From assembly GCA_964458495.1 (NCBI GenBank), contig CAYWJB010000001.1, positions 336,239 through 400,238 on the forward strand: a stretch of 64,000 nt of DNA. Direction: 5' to 3'. Source of the DNA: JANWVO01 sp964458495. GTDB lineage: Bacteria; Acidobacteriota; Terriglobia; Bryobacterales; Bryobacteraceae. Shown here piece by piece: positions 18,367-26,613 of the stretch. The first letter of the stretch is position 1. The number at the start of each line of letters is the position of its first letter. Below the pieces are notes generated by a model. It made no database searches. It was not told the origin of the DNA and saw only the letters and a list, made by a program, of their open reading frames with translations. The translations under genes were made by a program, and so were the position numbers.

Positions 18367-19050
18367 CTACTTCACCAAGCCCGTCAGCACCGCCAGCGGT
18401 ATCGATACGTTGCCGGCGCCGATCACCCACGCATAGACCTTCGCCAGCCGTTTCAGCCACGGCGTGTAGCGCGGGTGGTTCACACCCACGCTCTGGAACA
18501 TGCTCCAGGCGCCGTGGTAAAGGTGGATCGCCAGCAGTATGTTGGCGGCAATGTAGAAGAGGCTCGCCGCCGGCTGGCGGAAGCCGGCGATCACGTTGTG
18601 ATAGACGTCGCCGTGGCGGAAGTCCGGGTGCGCCTGACCGGTGGTGAAGTGGAGCAGGTGGTAAATAATGAAGGCCAGAACAATCGGCCCGCTCCAGATC
18701 ATCGTCCGCGCCGCATAGCTGGTGGCCACAGTGGCCTTCTTGAGGTAAGCGACCGGACGCGCGTCCAGCTTCAGGCGCCACAACTGATAGGCGCTGAGGA
18801 TGTGCAGCCCGACACAGGCCAGCAGCACCAGCCGCACCGCCCACAGCCCCGCCCCCAGCCCTTGCAGGAAGGCCGCGTAGTGGTTCAGCTTCTCCGCCCC
18901 TTGGTAGATCTGCAGGTTGCCCAGCATATGGCCGAGCACGAACAGGCACAGCACGCAGCCCGTCGCCGCCATCATCACCTTCTTGCCGACAACGGACCTG
19001 TAGAAAAAGGCGGTCTTCTCAAGACCGCCATTCAACGCAATCGTTCCCAT
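18367..19050 (-). CDS. sdhC: succinate dehydrogenase cytochrome b subunit
   Basis: A 227-residue membrane anchor with five predicted transmembrane helices (about 30-50, 70-92, 115-140, 160-182, 205-225). Conserved His residues in GHMLGNLQIYQG, GLHILSAYQLW, YHLLHF and AIHLYHGAWSMFQ fit the two-haem, single-anchor type found with B. subtilis-like complexes. It carries menaquinone reduction or oxidation at the membrane. The start ATG has GGAG 8 nt upstream. It is the first gene of the operon. Confidence 0.93.
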   Translation of the reverse strand: MGTIALNGGLEKTAFFYRSVVGKKVMMAATGCVLCLFVLGHMLGNLQIYQGAEKLNHYAAFLQGLGAGLWAVRLVLLACVGLHILSAYQLWRLKLDARPVAYLKKATVATSYAARTMIWSGPIVLAFIIYHLLHFTTGQAHPDFRHGDVYHNVIAGFRQPAASLFYIAANILLAIHLYHGAWSMFQSVGVNHPRYTPWLKRLAKVYAWVIGAGNVSIPLAVLTGLVK

Positions 19051-19137
19051 TTGTGCGCTCCGCTGTTCCCTGAAACGACCCTGTGGATCGCAGGCATCCG
19101 GGCCTCTCTGTGTATCCAGATGCCCGGAACCTCTCAT

Positions 19138-19168
19138 TGTATAGAAAATCGAAACGCAACCCGTCCAA
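19138..19168 (-). promoter_or_regulatory. possible promoter of sdhCAB
   Basis: On the minus strand TTGGAC (19168-19163) and TATACA (19143-19138) are separated by 19 nt, about 85 bp before the sdhC ATG. The -10 is good but the spacing is long, so this is only a candidate. The rest of the 240-bp gap before the next gene holds nothing else I recognise. Confidence 0.3.
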
Positions 19169-19290
19169 ACGCAGAAAAGCGGGGCGGCCCCTGCGGCCGC
19201 CCCGCTCCCGAGGGCAGTCTGCATCGCGGCGGCCGGAGGCCCGGCTCGCGGCAGGCTGCTTGCCAGCCATCCGGCGTCAGCCTTCTGGCC

Positions 19291-19713
19291 TCAACGCCCT
19301 GCCAGCGTGGCCACGATGCGCACTCTCTGTCTCGCGCCGGCTACTGGACCCGCCTTCTTCGGCGCCGTCACCCCGGCGCGGTGCGCCGCCCCGGGCGCCC
19401 AGACTTCGGCAAGGTTGTACTCCCCTTCCTCGCGATCGAAGACGAGTCCCGGCGCGGGCGGCGCCTCCACCTTTCCGGCCGGGTGCGTCAGCATGGCGAT
19501 CTGCCGGCCCTGCGGCGTGGTAATGACGAGCACCGGCTTCATCGCCATGTGCTCAAAGGTGTATGTCCCCGCAGGCAGGAAATGATTTCCCGCCTGAAAA
19601 TCGAACGGAATTTCCGCCCGGAGGATGCGGCCCTCCGCGCGCGCCTCTCCAGCCAGCGCGCCCAGGGCGAGCACCACCACGGCGGCCGTCGTGCAAACGT
19701 GTCTCCAGGTCAT
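19291..19713 (-). CDS. small secreted protein of unknown function
   Basis: A 140-residue protein started at the ATG preceded by GAAGGAGG at good spacing. Residues 1-26 are a Sec signal (TTAAVVVLALGALAGEARA). The mature part opens RILRAEIPFDFQAGNHFLPAGTYTFEHM, a wording common in small acidobacterial secreted proteins, and ends in a basic tail. No catalytic motif is visible. The short beta-rich repeats suggest a small beta-sandwich. Function unknown. Confidence 0.72.
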   Translation of the reverse strand: MTWRHVCTTAAVVVLALGALAGEARAEGRILRAEIPFDFQAGNHFLPAGTYTFEHMAMKPVLVITTPQGRQIAMLTHPAGKVEAPPAPGLVFDREEGEYNLAEVWAPGAAHRAGVTAPKKAGPVAGARQRVRIVATLAGR

Positions 19714-19876
19714 CGAAGCGGCCCTCCTTCTTGATCCGCGGGCGCTCGGCCCGCCTGTCTGCTCGTAGTCATCTACGCGCACGGGCCAGGAATGTTTGTA
19801 AACAAAAAAGGCAGAGCAGGAGGATTTACACGTATGACGCGCCGGGGCCGGACCGGACGGAAAAATGCGGCGCGAA

Positions 19877-20986
19877 TCAGGAGGAAATCACTGGAAGAAA
19901 AGCCGCCTTGAATTTCTCCATTTCCTCGGGGGTTCCCAGCGTCACCCGCACATGGTTCGGCCAGGAGGGCCATGAGCGGCCAATGATCACCTTCCGCGCC
20001 GCCATCGCCGCGGCCACCTCGCGCCCCGGCTTCGCCGTGCGGATCATGATCTTGTTGCTCACGCTGGGCACGAAATCGATCTGGTGCTTCCGCAGCCAGG
20101 CCATCAGGTCCTCGCGGACCCGCCGGACATACTCCCGCCGCTCGGCCACCACGTGTTTCGCCTCCAGGCTGGCAATGGCGCCCGCCATGCCCGTCACGGG
20201 GAGGAAGCCGGTTCCGTAGGGCCGGATGCGGTCCAGCAAATCCGGGCGGGCGAACGCCAGCCCGGCGCGCAGCCCCGCCATGCCGTAAACCTTGGAAAAC
20301 GTCCGCAGTACGAACACATCCTTGCGGTCGCGCACCATGTCCATGCAGGAGGGCGCGCCGCAGAAGTGAATGTAAGCTTCGTCGATGAGCACGACGATGC
20401 CGGCCGGCTTTTCGCGCACCAGGTGCTCGATGGCCGGACGCGGCGTAAGCGTCCCGGTCGGGTTGTTCGGGTTGCAGATGTAAAAGACCCCCGCCCCGCC
20501 GCCCGCCGCCCGCAGCATTCCCTCCACGTCGTGCGCGTAATCTTGGGTCAGCGGCACGCGGTGCACGGGCGCCTGTACGAACCTGGCCGCGCGCTCTCCC
20601 GCTTCATAACCGGGATCGGCGGTGACGAACGCCCGTCCCGGGCCGCAAAACGCCAGCACCACCCGGTGCAATGGATCGCTCGATCCGGCGAACGACTGTA
20701 CGCTGTCCTCCGGCACGCCCTCCAGTTCTGCCGCCTTCCTCGCCAGCCTCAGAGTCTCGCCGAACTGATACCGCCCGCCGTTGCGCGCCGCCCGCTCGAT
20801 CGCCGCCAGCGCCTCGGCGCACGGCCCCAGCGGGTTTTCGTTGGCGTTCAGCAGCACCGCGTCCGGGGGCGCCTCGCCCGGGTAGCTCAACTGCGCCAGC
20901 GCCCGTTCGGTCAGTACCGGCAGCGCCGCGCCTAGCGCGGCGGCGCGGGCGAACCCGCGGCGGGATAAAGGTTCATGCGCTCCCAT
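19877..20986 (-). CDS. Tat-exported class I/II aminotransferase (HisC-like)
   Basis: A 369-residue PLP enzyme with a Tat leader: SRRGFARAAALGAALP with the cleavage-like ERALAQ near 32. The core is HisC-like: LNANENPLGP (about 47-56), the GSSDPLH block, FYICNPNNPTGT, VLIDEAYIHF, and the PLP-binding K232 in RTFSKVYGMAGLR. HisC converts imidazole-acetol phosphate, but the Tat leader makes a biosynthetic role unlikely. A periplasmic transaminase, or a maturation role, is possible. The start overlaps the creatininase-family gene upstream by 55 nt, which suggests coupled translation. Confidence 0.85.
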   Translation of the reverse strand: MGAHEPLSRRGFARAAALGAALPVLTERALAQLSYPGEAPPDAVLLNANENPLGPCAEALAAIERAARNGGRYQFGETLRLARKAAELEGVPEDSVQSFAGSSDPLHRVVLAFCGPGRAFVTADPGYEAGERAARFVQAPVHRVPLTQDYAHDVEGMLRAAGGGAGVFYICNPNNPTGTLTPRPAIEHLVREKPAGIVVLIDEAYIHFCGAPSCMDMVRDRKDVFVLRTFSKVYGMAGLRAGLAFARPDLLDRIRPYGTGFLPVTGMAGAIASLEAKHVVAERREYVRRVREDLMAWLRKHQIDFVPSVSNKIMIRTAKPGREVAAAMAARKVIIGRSWPSWPNHVRVTLGTPEEMEKFKAAFLPVISS

Positions 20987-21765
20987 CTTTCAATCGTCCC
21001 CTCTGCCAGTTTCGTCATGCAATCTACCACGGCCTGAAAATACTCCTTTGCCTTGGCGCCGTCAAACCGGACCGACCCTTGTCCCGGCTGGTAGAGGATC
21101 ACCGGGGCCGGAAACGGGAACGCCGCCCAGCTTCCCGCCGCCGGGCGCGGGATCTCGAGTTCACGGCTGTAACGTTCCGGACGCACGAGGTTCGGCCGCG
21201 CGGCCTGCGCGAACGCCGTCTCGTTCCACCCGGCGTGGCCGCCGTCCTCCCCGAAGACGCGCAGCGTCTGGTCGGCGCACGCGGCCCACCAGTTGATCAC
21301 CATTACGCGCACGCGGTGCTCGCGGCTGGCCTGCTCGGCCAGATCGTTCAGGATGGCCGTCTGCGGCCCGCCGTGGCCGTTGATGACCAGGATGTTGCGG
21401 AACCCGTTGCGCGCCAGACCTCGCAGTACCTCGGCAACAAAGGGCCTGTAGGCCGCCTCGGAGATTTGAAAGGTGCCAGGATAGCCGTCCAGGCTGCCGG
21501 TCACGCCGTAAGGGATGAGCGGCGCGATCAACGCATTCAGCCGCGGCGCCATCGCGCGGGCGATGTCCACAGGCGCCGTGTTGTCCGCCCCGTTGTGGAT
21601 CACGCCGTGCGCCTCCAGCGTGCCCGTGGGCAGCAGTACCGTCCGGATCTTCGCTGGCACCAGCTCGGCGAATTCAGCCCAGTTGAGTTCCTCCATTTCG
21701 CGGCCGCTCTGCCCGGAGCAGGGAATCAGGCAGAGCACCAGCAGGGCGATGCAGGATTTCGTCAT
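20932..21765 (-). CDS. exported creatininase-family amidohydrolase
   Basis: A 277-residue protein with a short signal peptide (TKSCIALLVLCLIPCSGQ; a poor lipobox at Cys16 is possible). The creatininase fold is shown by LPTGTLEAHGVIHNGADN, with metal ligands E51, H53 and D61, and by VINGHGGPQTA and GHAGWNETA further on. Family members hydrolyse cyclic or linear amides such as creatinine or formamides; the substrate is not clear here. The export signal is unusual for the family but common for acidobacterial hydrolases. It overlaps the exported aminotransferase. Confidence 0.85.
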   Translation of the reverse strand: MTKSCIALLVLCLIPCSGQSGREMEELNWAEFAELVPAKIRTVLLPTGTLEAHGVIHNGADNTAPVDIARAMAPRLNALIAPLIPYGVTGSLDGYPGTFQISEAAYRPFVAEVLRGLARNGFRNILVINGHGGPQTAILNDLAEQASREHRVRVMVINWWAACADQTLRVFGEDGGHAGWNETAFAQAARPNLVRPERYSRELEIPRPAAGSWAAFPFPAPVILYQPGQGSVRFDGAKAKEYFQAVVDCMTKLAEGTIERWERMNLYPAAGSPAPPR

Positions 21766-21776
21766 GTTGCGCCTCC

Positions 21777-21802
21777 CGTGCCATTATTGTGCACCTGGCA
21801 CG
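21777..21802. promoter_or_regulatory. inverted repeat upstream of the creatininase gene
   Basis: Arms CGTGCCA (21777-21783) and TGGCACG (21796-21802) are perfect complements with a 12-nt spacer containing GTGCAC. It lies 12-37 bp before the creatininase ATG and 41 bp after the pseudopilin stop. No U-tract follows on the minus strand, so an operator is as likely as a terminator. Confidence 0.4.
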
Positions 21803-21843
21803 GCAAGGCCACCGGCGGCGACGCCGGAACTGCTGGCAGGGCT

Positions 21844-23376
21844 CTACTGGGCGAGGCGCAGGATCTCGGAGGCGATTCGCGCGAACGCCTGGTTCAGCTG
21901 GGTCTTGTCCGGCGCGTAGACGTAAAGGCCGGTGGGTTCATCGCGGCTGTAACTGGGGCTGGAAGGATCATTGGCGACACGCTTCAGCAATACCGAGTCG
22001 ACATCGCCAAGCCCGATCACGTAAAAGATGGTGGGCATGGCCATGTTTTGGCGAATGCGCCTGGCGGCATTGTCGGTCGCGTTGGTGGCGGCGGCGCCGA
22101 CCGAAGACGGCCGGTCAGGCCGGATCCTGCCCGCATAGGGGCCGCTTGTGAAGGTGGAGACTGTGCGGTAGCAGCAGTCCGTGCGGTTGTTGTACAGATC
22201 GAAATCCGGGATATGGGCGATGTCCCGCCGCGCATAGCGCATGAGGTTGAAGTCCGTCGTGCCCGCCCCGAATGCGCAACCCGCGCCGCTGTCGAGCGCG
22301 CCCAACGGGCCATTGATCGAGCGGTCGCTGGCGGTCATGGTGGAAGCGTAGGGCTGGATGAGGCCGTAAGTGGCGCCGGTGCCGGCCGTGCCTTCGCCGC
22401 TGGACACCAGCACACCCACCCGGTCCTGCGGGTTCCAGCCGGATTGCAGGTAGCTCCTGTTGGCCGCGTCGCGGCACCCGCTGCGTTCCATGCTGTAGAT
22501 CGTGCCGGTGTTCGGGTAGTAGTAGGTGATGCCGTCCACTTTCCGGTTTTCCCCGTTGCCATAGCGGGAATCAATGGCTGTTTTCACCGGAAACTGCGCA
22601 GTCAGACCGGTGGGGATGCCGTCGGTGAACAGCATGATGATGTTCAGCGCGCCCGGTTCGGCGATGGCGGACAGCTGGTTGTAAGCCTCGCTCACCGCCA
22701 TGGCGGTGGAGGTTCCTCCCACGCAGGTAATGGTGCTGATCACGGAGTCCAGCGTCGGGGACTGCGTTTTGAAATTCTTTGTCAACGGATAGGCGTAATG
22801 CCACGAAGAGCTGTAGGTGATCATCCCCAGGCGGTCACGCGCCTCGGCGAAACGGGACACGAAGCTCCGCGCCGCCGTTTTCATCGGCTCGCAGGCGCCC
22901 GCGCTCTGCATGCTGCCTGACCTGTCCAGCACCATCATCATGTTGACGTCGCGGCGCGAGGCCTTGCCCGTCGCCGCCACCGGGATTGACTGGATGCCCG
23001 CCAGCCGCATGAAATACGTTGGCGCATCCATGCGGGCGGAGACCGTTACCGAGCGCGTCCGCAGCGCCGTCTCCTCCACCGCCACGCTCGCGCTCCGGTT
23101 GCGCGTGTTCAGGTTGCCGTCCGGGAAGTTGGCGTCAAAGAAGGCGTGCGCCCTGGCCCGCGCGGAGTCCTCCTGCTCGGCCATTGTGAGGCCCACGTTC
23201 AGCGAGCGGGCCGCCGCCAGCGCTGCTGCGTCACACGCCATCGACAGCTTGGCGCGCACCGTGTAGAGGTAGGAGGCATCCACAGCCAGCGCGACCATGA
23301 AAAGGATCAACACCAGGCTGACAGCCAGCATCACGATGGCTATGCCGCGGCGCTTCTCAGAAGATCGTACGCGCAT
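21844..23376 (-). CDS. TadG-like pseudopilin with von Willebrand A domain
   Basis: A 510-residue protein. The N-terminus has a basic head and one membrane helix (about 9-30, RGIAIVMLAVSLVLILFMVALAVD) typical of TadE/TadG proteins. A vWA domain follows with the MIDAS motif VLDRSGSMQ near residue 146 and TDGIP near 250. A long Ser/Thr/Asn/Tyr-rich insertion (about 265-430) contains several Cys residues. Such proteins belong to Tad (tight adherence) pilus machineries and are exposed to the periplasm or surface. The other tad genes are not in the window. It overlaps the preceding pseudopilin by 20 nt. Confidence 0.8.
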   Translation of the reverse strand: MRVRSSEKRRGIAIVMLAVSLVLILFMVALAVDASYLYTVRAKLSMACDAAALAAARSLNVGLTMAEQEDSARARAHAFFDANFPDGNLNTRNRSASVAVEETALRTRSVTVSARMDAPTYFMRLAGIQSIPVAATGKASRRDVNMMMVLDRSGSMQSAGACEPMKTAARSFVSRFAEARDRLGMITYSSSWHYAYPLTKNFKTQSPTLDSVISTITCVGGTSTAMAVSEAYNQLSAIAEPGALNIIMLFTDGIPTGLTAQFPVKTAIDSRYGNGENRKVDGITYYYPNTGTIYSMERSGCRDAANRSYLQSGWNPQDRVGVLVSSGEGTAGTGATYGLIQPYASTMTASDRSINGPLGALDSGAGCAFGAGTTDFNLMRYARRDIAHIPDFDLYNNRTDCCYRTVSTFTSGPYAGRIRPDRPSSVGAAATNATDNAARRIRQNMAMPTIFYVIGLGDVDSVLLKRVANDPSSPSYSRDEPTGLYVYAPDKTQLNQAFARIASEILRLAQ

Positions 23377-23980
23377 AAAGAGGCCCCCTGTTGTTCAAGG
23401 TCGGGAAGTCTTTCACCGGCGATTCAAACCATGCCTCGGCCACATAGGCCGTTTCGCCCTCGGCCAGGTTCAGGATGGCGTTGAAACTCTCCGCCCGCAC
23501 TCCCGGTTTCGTCAGGTAGTCGCTTGGTATGACCGATCCGTCGCTCTGCAACAGTCCCCCGTCCGGCGTGGCCACGAGGCTCGGTTTCAGGCCGGCATTG
23601 CCTACGACGATCCGTTGCGTCACCACCGGCTGCCCCAGGTTGGTGCATGAACCGACCGAAATGCCGCCATCGGCGCAATCCTGCTCGCCGACCTTCAACA
23701 GCCGCGTCAGGATCACGACCCCGGCGCCTCCGGTGCGCGTCATGTTCATCCCGGCTGCCAGCCGCACGAGCACCTCCTGGTTGCCCGCCAGCGAAAAGTC
23801 CACACCGCGCGCGTACATATGCCCGGCGTCGCGGCTCACCTGCCCGGTCTGCATCATCCGCCGCAGATCCAGGCCAAAGACGAGCATCCACACATACAGC
23901 GGCATCAACAGCGCGAACGCGAGCGCAAACTCGATCAGCGCGTTGCCCCTCTCCGACTTTCGGAGGCTCTCCTGCGCCAT
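23357..23980 (-). CDS. TadE/TadF-like pseudopilin
   Basis: A 207-residue protein. I chose the ATG at 23980 (MAQESLRKSERG): AGGAGG stands 6 nt upstream, whereas the ATG at 23986 touches it. One hydrophobic helix (about 16-36) follows GNALIEFALAF, the minor pseudopilin signature with its conserved Glu. The rest is a secreted domain (MQTGQVSRDAGHMYARGVDF and so on) seen in TadE-like proteins. It lies between a TadE homologue and the vWA protein, overlapping the latter. Confidence 0.75.
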   Translation of the reverse strand: MAQESLRKSERGNALIEFALAFALLMPLYVWMLVFGLDLRRMMQTGQVSRDAGHMYARGVDFSLAGNQEVLVRLAAGMNMTRTGGAGVVILTRLLKVGEQDCADGGISVGSCTNLGQPVVTQRIVVGNAGLKPSLVATPDGGLLQSDGSVIPSDYLTKPGVRAESFNAILNLAEGETAYVAEAWFESPVKDFPTLNNRGPLYARTIF

Positions 23981-23999
23981 GGCCATCCTCCTGTCCCGG

Positions 24000-24476
24000 C
24001 TATCTCGGTGGCGGCGAGGCGCCGGTCGGCAGCCCCTCCATCCGGTCCGCCGCCCTTGCACCCAGAGTGATCCCTCCCGGCGCGCGCCACAGTGCCGCCA
24101 GCCAGCGGTGCTCGTACCCTTCAATGGAGACCTCCACGATGTTTCCCGGCACGTTGTCAGGCACCTCGTTGAACGTGACCGGATCGAAATACCGGATCTT
24201 CACCGCGTCTTCTTTCCCTCTCAGGAAACCCATCGACTGTTCCACCACGATCTGCCGGATCGAGGCGTCATGCCCCATCCCGCCGATCGTCTGATAGGTC
24301 ACCGCATATCGAACACCCTCTCTCACTGCGTGCTGGAACGTCGACTGCAGGAAGACCACCAGCCCGTGGTCGATGAATGCATACGTCAGCGCCAGCAGCG
24401 GCAGCAGGATCAGGGCTGTCTCAACGGCTGCATTTCCCCGCTGTCTGTTCCCTCGCAAAGGCATTTCTCCCTTCAT
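24000..24476 (-). CDS. TadE-like pseudopilin
   Basis: A 158-residue protein with the TadE opening RGNAAVETALILLPLLALTYAFIDHG (about 13-38): basic head, conserved Glu and one membrane helix, then a ~115-residue exported domain. An alternative ATG at 24464 has AAGGGAG just upstream and gives 154 residues. First of three pseudopilin genes on the minus strand (stop at 24000, next ATG at 23980). Confidence 0.75.
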   Translation of the reverse strand: MKGEMPLRGNRQRGNAAVETALILLPLLALTYAFIDHGLVVFLQSTFQHAVREGVRYAVTYQTIGGMGHDASIRQIVVEQSMGFLRGKEDAVKIRYFDPVTFNEVPDNVPGNIVEVSIEGYEHRWLAALWRAPGGITLGARAADRMEGLPTGASPPPR

Positions 24477-24532
24477 CCTGCGGGCGTCTCTTCCCGCACG
24501 TCGACCTCATGACGGGAAGAGGCCGGCAATTC

Positions 24533-24562
24533 TTGACGGCGCACCGGCGTCTAGGGCAATAT
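24533..24562 (+). promoter_or_regulatory. possible promoter for the ECF sigma gene
   Basis: TTGACG at 24533-24538 and CAATAT at 24557-24562 with an 18-nt spacer, about 90 bp before the sigma gene ATG. The -35 is good and the -10 weak. Offered as a candidate only. Confidence 0.28.
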
Positions 24563-24652
24563 CCGCCCTGAATTCGGTAAAATGCCCTACCTTTGGGCCT
24601 TCCGGCCATTGCCTTTTTCTTCCGTATGGCGGAAAATTCATAAAGGCGTGTA

Positions 24653-25213
24653 ATGAGCCACGACCCCGCTTCGGAGCAGCCCGCAGACATCTTCCTCCAG
24701 GCCGACCTTTTCGCCTCCGCGCCCGCGAACCTGGAGGCGCTCCTGCTGGAAGAGCTTCGCGTCCTGTATCAGGCGCACGCGCCGATGCTGGTGCGGCTCG
24801 CCATGATTGAATGCCGCAACCTCGCCCTGGCGGAGGACGCCGTGCAAGAGGCGTTCCTGCGCTACTACGCCGAACGCCGCCGCGGGTTGCTGATCCGCAC
24901 GCCGAGGGCCTGGCTGGCGCGCGTGATCCTGAATCTCCTGGTGGACGAGGCGCGGCGGCAGAAGCCCAGGGTGCGGCTGGTGGAGAGCATCGCCGCCGGC
25001 GAGCAGGAGACAGGCCCCGCCGCGATGCTGGAGCAGCTCCGCTCGCGCGTTTCGCCCCGCGAATTCGAGTGCCTCCAGCTTCGCTGTCTGGGCTTCAAGT
25101 ACCATGAGATTGCCGAGACTCTTGGCATCAGCGGCGGCAGCGTTGCGCGCCTCATGTCCCGCGCCCTGAACAAGGCCAGAAGTTATCTGCGAGATGAGAG
25201 GCGGAGAAAATGA
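24653..25213 (+). CDS. ECF-type RNA polymerase sigma factor
   Basis: A 186-residue sigma-70 family protein of the short extracytoplasmic-function type. Region 2 (about 40-105) shows LVRLAMIECRNLALAEDAVQEAFLRYY and TPRAWLARVILNLLVDEAR; region 4 (about 125-180) shows SPREFECLQLRCLGFKYHEIAETLGISGGSVARLMSRAL, a clear helix-turn-helix. The linker is short. The downstream gene starts inside its stop codon (ATGA at 25210) and encodes a zinc-finger protein, the usual arrangement for an anti-sigma factor. Confidence 0.92.
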   Translation: MSHDPASEQPADIFLQADLFASAPANLEALLLEELRVLYQAHAPMLVRLAMIECRNLALAEDAVQEAFLRYYAERRRGLLIRTPRAWLARVILNLLVDEARRQKPRVRLVESIAAGEQETGPAAMLEQLRSRVSPREFECLQLRCLGFKYHEIAETLGISGGSVARLMSRALNKARSYLRDERRRK

Positions 25214-25686
25214 TCCGGCGGATGCGCCAGCTCCTGGTACGGCTCCTGCGGCCCCATCTGTCCGACACAGCCCTGTTGGCCTTCGACGCGGGAGCCCTGC
25301 CCCGGGCCTCCCGGCGCCGCGCTGTCCGCCATCTGGGGCAGTGCCAGCGGTGCCGCAGCCGGTTCGACGAGCTCCTGCGGGATCTGGATGCTGTGGCGGC
25401 GCTGTTTGAGAAAGCGGCCGAGGCCCCTGCCGGCGCGGGACAGAACTGGCCCGCGCTGCTCGAGACGATTCGCAAATCGAAAGGAACGCAGCGAACGGGC
25501 GCCATTTCCCCGCAGGCGCTGACGCCCTACCTCGGGCGGCTGGCTGGCCACGCCGGCGCGCCGCTCCCTCCCGGTCAGACTCCTGCCGACGTGCTGGAGG
25601 CTCTTTTGGGCGCCCGCGCCGCCTCTTGCATCTCAGGTCTGGCTTCACGGCGCACCCGCTCCTCCAAGGATTCGCTGCACAAATAG
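25210..25686 (+). CDS. putative zinc-finger anti-sigma factor
   Basis: A 158-residue protein. HLGQCQRC gives H41-x3-C45-x2-C48, the core of ZAS-type anti-sigma domains. The upstream helix (SDTALLAFDAGALPRASRRRAVR) and following helix (SRFDELLRDLDAV) fit this fold. No transmembrane segment is visible, so it would be a soluble anti-sigma. The C-terminal half is low-complexity. Coupled to the sigma gene by a 4-bp overlap, it probably regulates it. Confidence 0.7.
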   Translation: MIRRMRQLLVRLLRPHLSDTALLAFDAGALPRASRRRAVRHLGQCQRCRSRFDELLRDLDAVAALFEKAAEAPAGAGQNWPALLETIRKSKGTQRTGAISPQALTPYLGRLAGHAGAPLPPGQTPADVLEALLGARAASCISGLASRRTRSSKDSLHK

Positions 25687-25695
25687 AGCACTGCC

Positions 25696-26604
25696 ATGAA
25701 GAGGCTCGAACCGATTGCGTGGCCGCCCCTGATCCTCAGTACAGCTGCGGGCTTCACGATAACCGGGATCCTTTTCATTTTCTGCTGGATCGAGACCGGG
25801 GACGCACAACCGCTCAATCTCTGGTTCCAGGAGTTTGGAGCTTTCTTGCTGGTGGCGTTCCCTCTGTCCGGCGCCTTCACAGCCGCCCGCGTCGTCTCTC
25901 TCTTCGGCCCGGAGGAGCCGATGCGGCAAAGCTGGCTCCTGCTGGCCACGGCCGCCGCCATCCAGGCCGCCTCCCACTTCGTCCGCCACATCCTCGGGCG
26001 CGACATCCTGCTGAACCCGCTGAGACCCTTCCCCGACCTCCATTCCTGGATGCCCGCACTGGACGAATTCGGGCGCCTCCTGGGCGGCGTTCTGTTCCCT
26101 GCTGTGCTCATCACCGGCCTCGTGCTGGCGCTTCGAACCTACCTGCGGTTGGGCCTGCTGCCGAAGCTCAGTACCTTTGACTTCCTCGTACTGGCCGTTC
26201 TGGCGATTCTGCTGGCCTGCCATTTGCTCAATGCGTTCCGCTGGCTGGGCGATCCACGCGTCCGGCCCACTCCCCTGTTGTTCCTGAATCTGACCATCGA
26301 CCCGCTCTACGCCGCGCTTTTCGTCGTGGCCATTTTCCTGCGCCGGGCCAAGCTCTCGCTTCGCCATGGCCTGATCGAACGTTGCTGGACTGCCTACAGC
26401 TGGGCCATCTTCCTCACATGCGCCGGAAGCCTGGCGATCACTCTGAACGCACAAGGTGCGTTGCCCGACCGGTGGATGTGGCCCACATGGGTGCTCTGGC
26501 ACCCGGCCGCGGCGCTGTTCGCCCTCGGGCCCGCCTATCAACTGGAGACGATGGAAATGGCCATGGCATCGGCCTCGATCGCCCGTTTGCGCCTTCGCTT
26601 TTGA
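25696..26604 (+). CDS. polytopic membrane protein of unknown function
   Basis: A 302-residue protein with about eight transmembrane helices (around 9-32, 47-70, 80-100, 125-150, 160-185, 195-220, 235-255, 265-285). I do not recognise the family. It follows the anti-sigma gene by 9 bp, so it is probably co-transcribed and may be the membrane sensor that the soluble anti-sigma lacks; this is inference. Confidence 0.68.
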   Translation: MKRLEPIAWPPLILSTAAGFTITGILFIFCWIETGDAQPLNLWFQEFGAFLLVAFPLSGAFTAARVVSLFGPEEPMRQSWLLLATAAAIQAASHFVRHILGRDILLNPLRPFPDLHSWMPALDEFGRLLGGVLFPAVLITGLVLALRTYLRLGLLPKLSTFDFLVLAVLAILLACHLLNAFRWLGDPRVRPTPLLFLNLTIDPLYAALFVVAIFLRRAKLSLRHGLIERCWTAYSWAIFLTCAGSLAITLNAQGALPDRWMWPTWVLWHPAAALFALGPAYQLETMEMAMASASIARLRLRF

Positions 26605-26613
26605 GGCTCGCGC

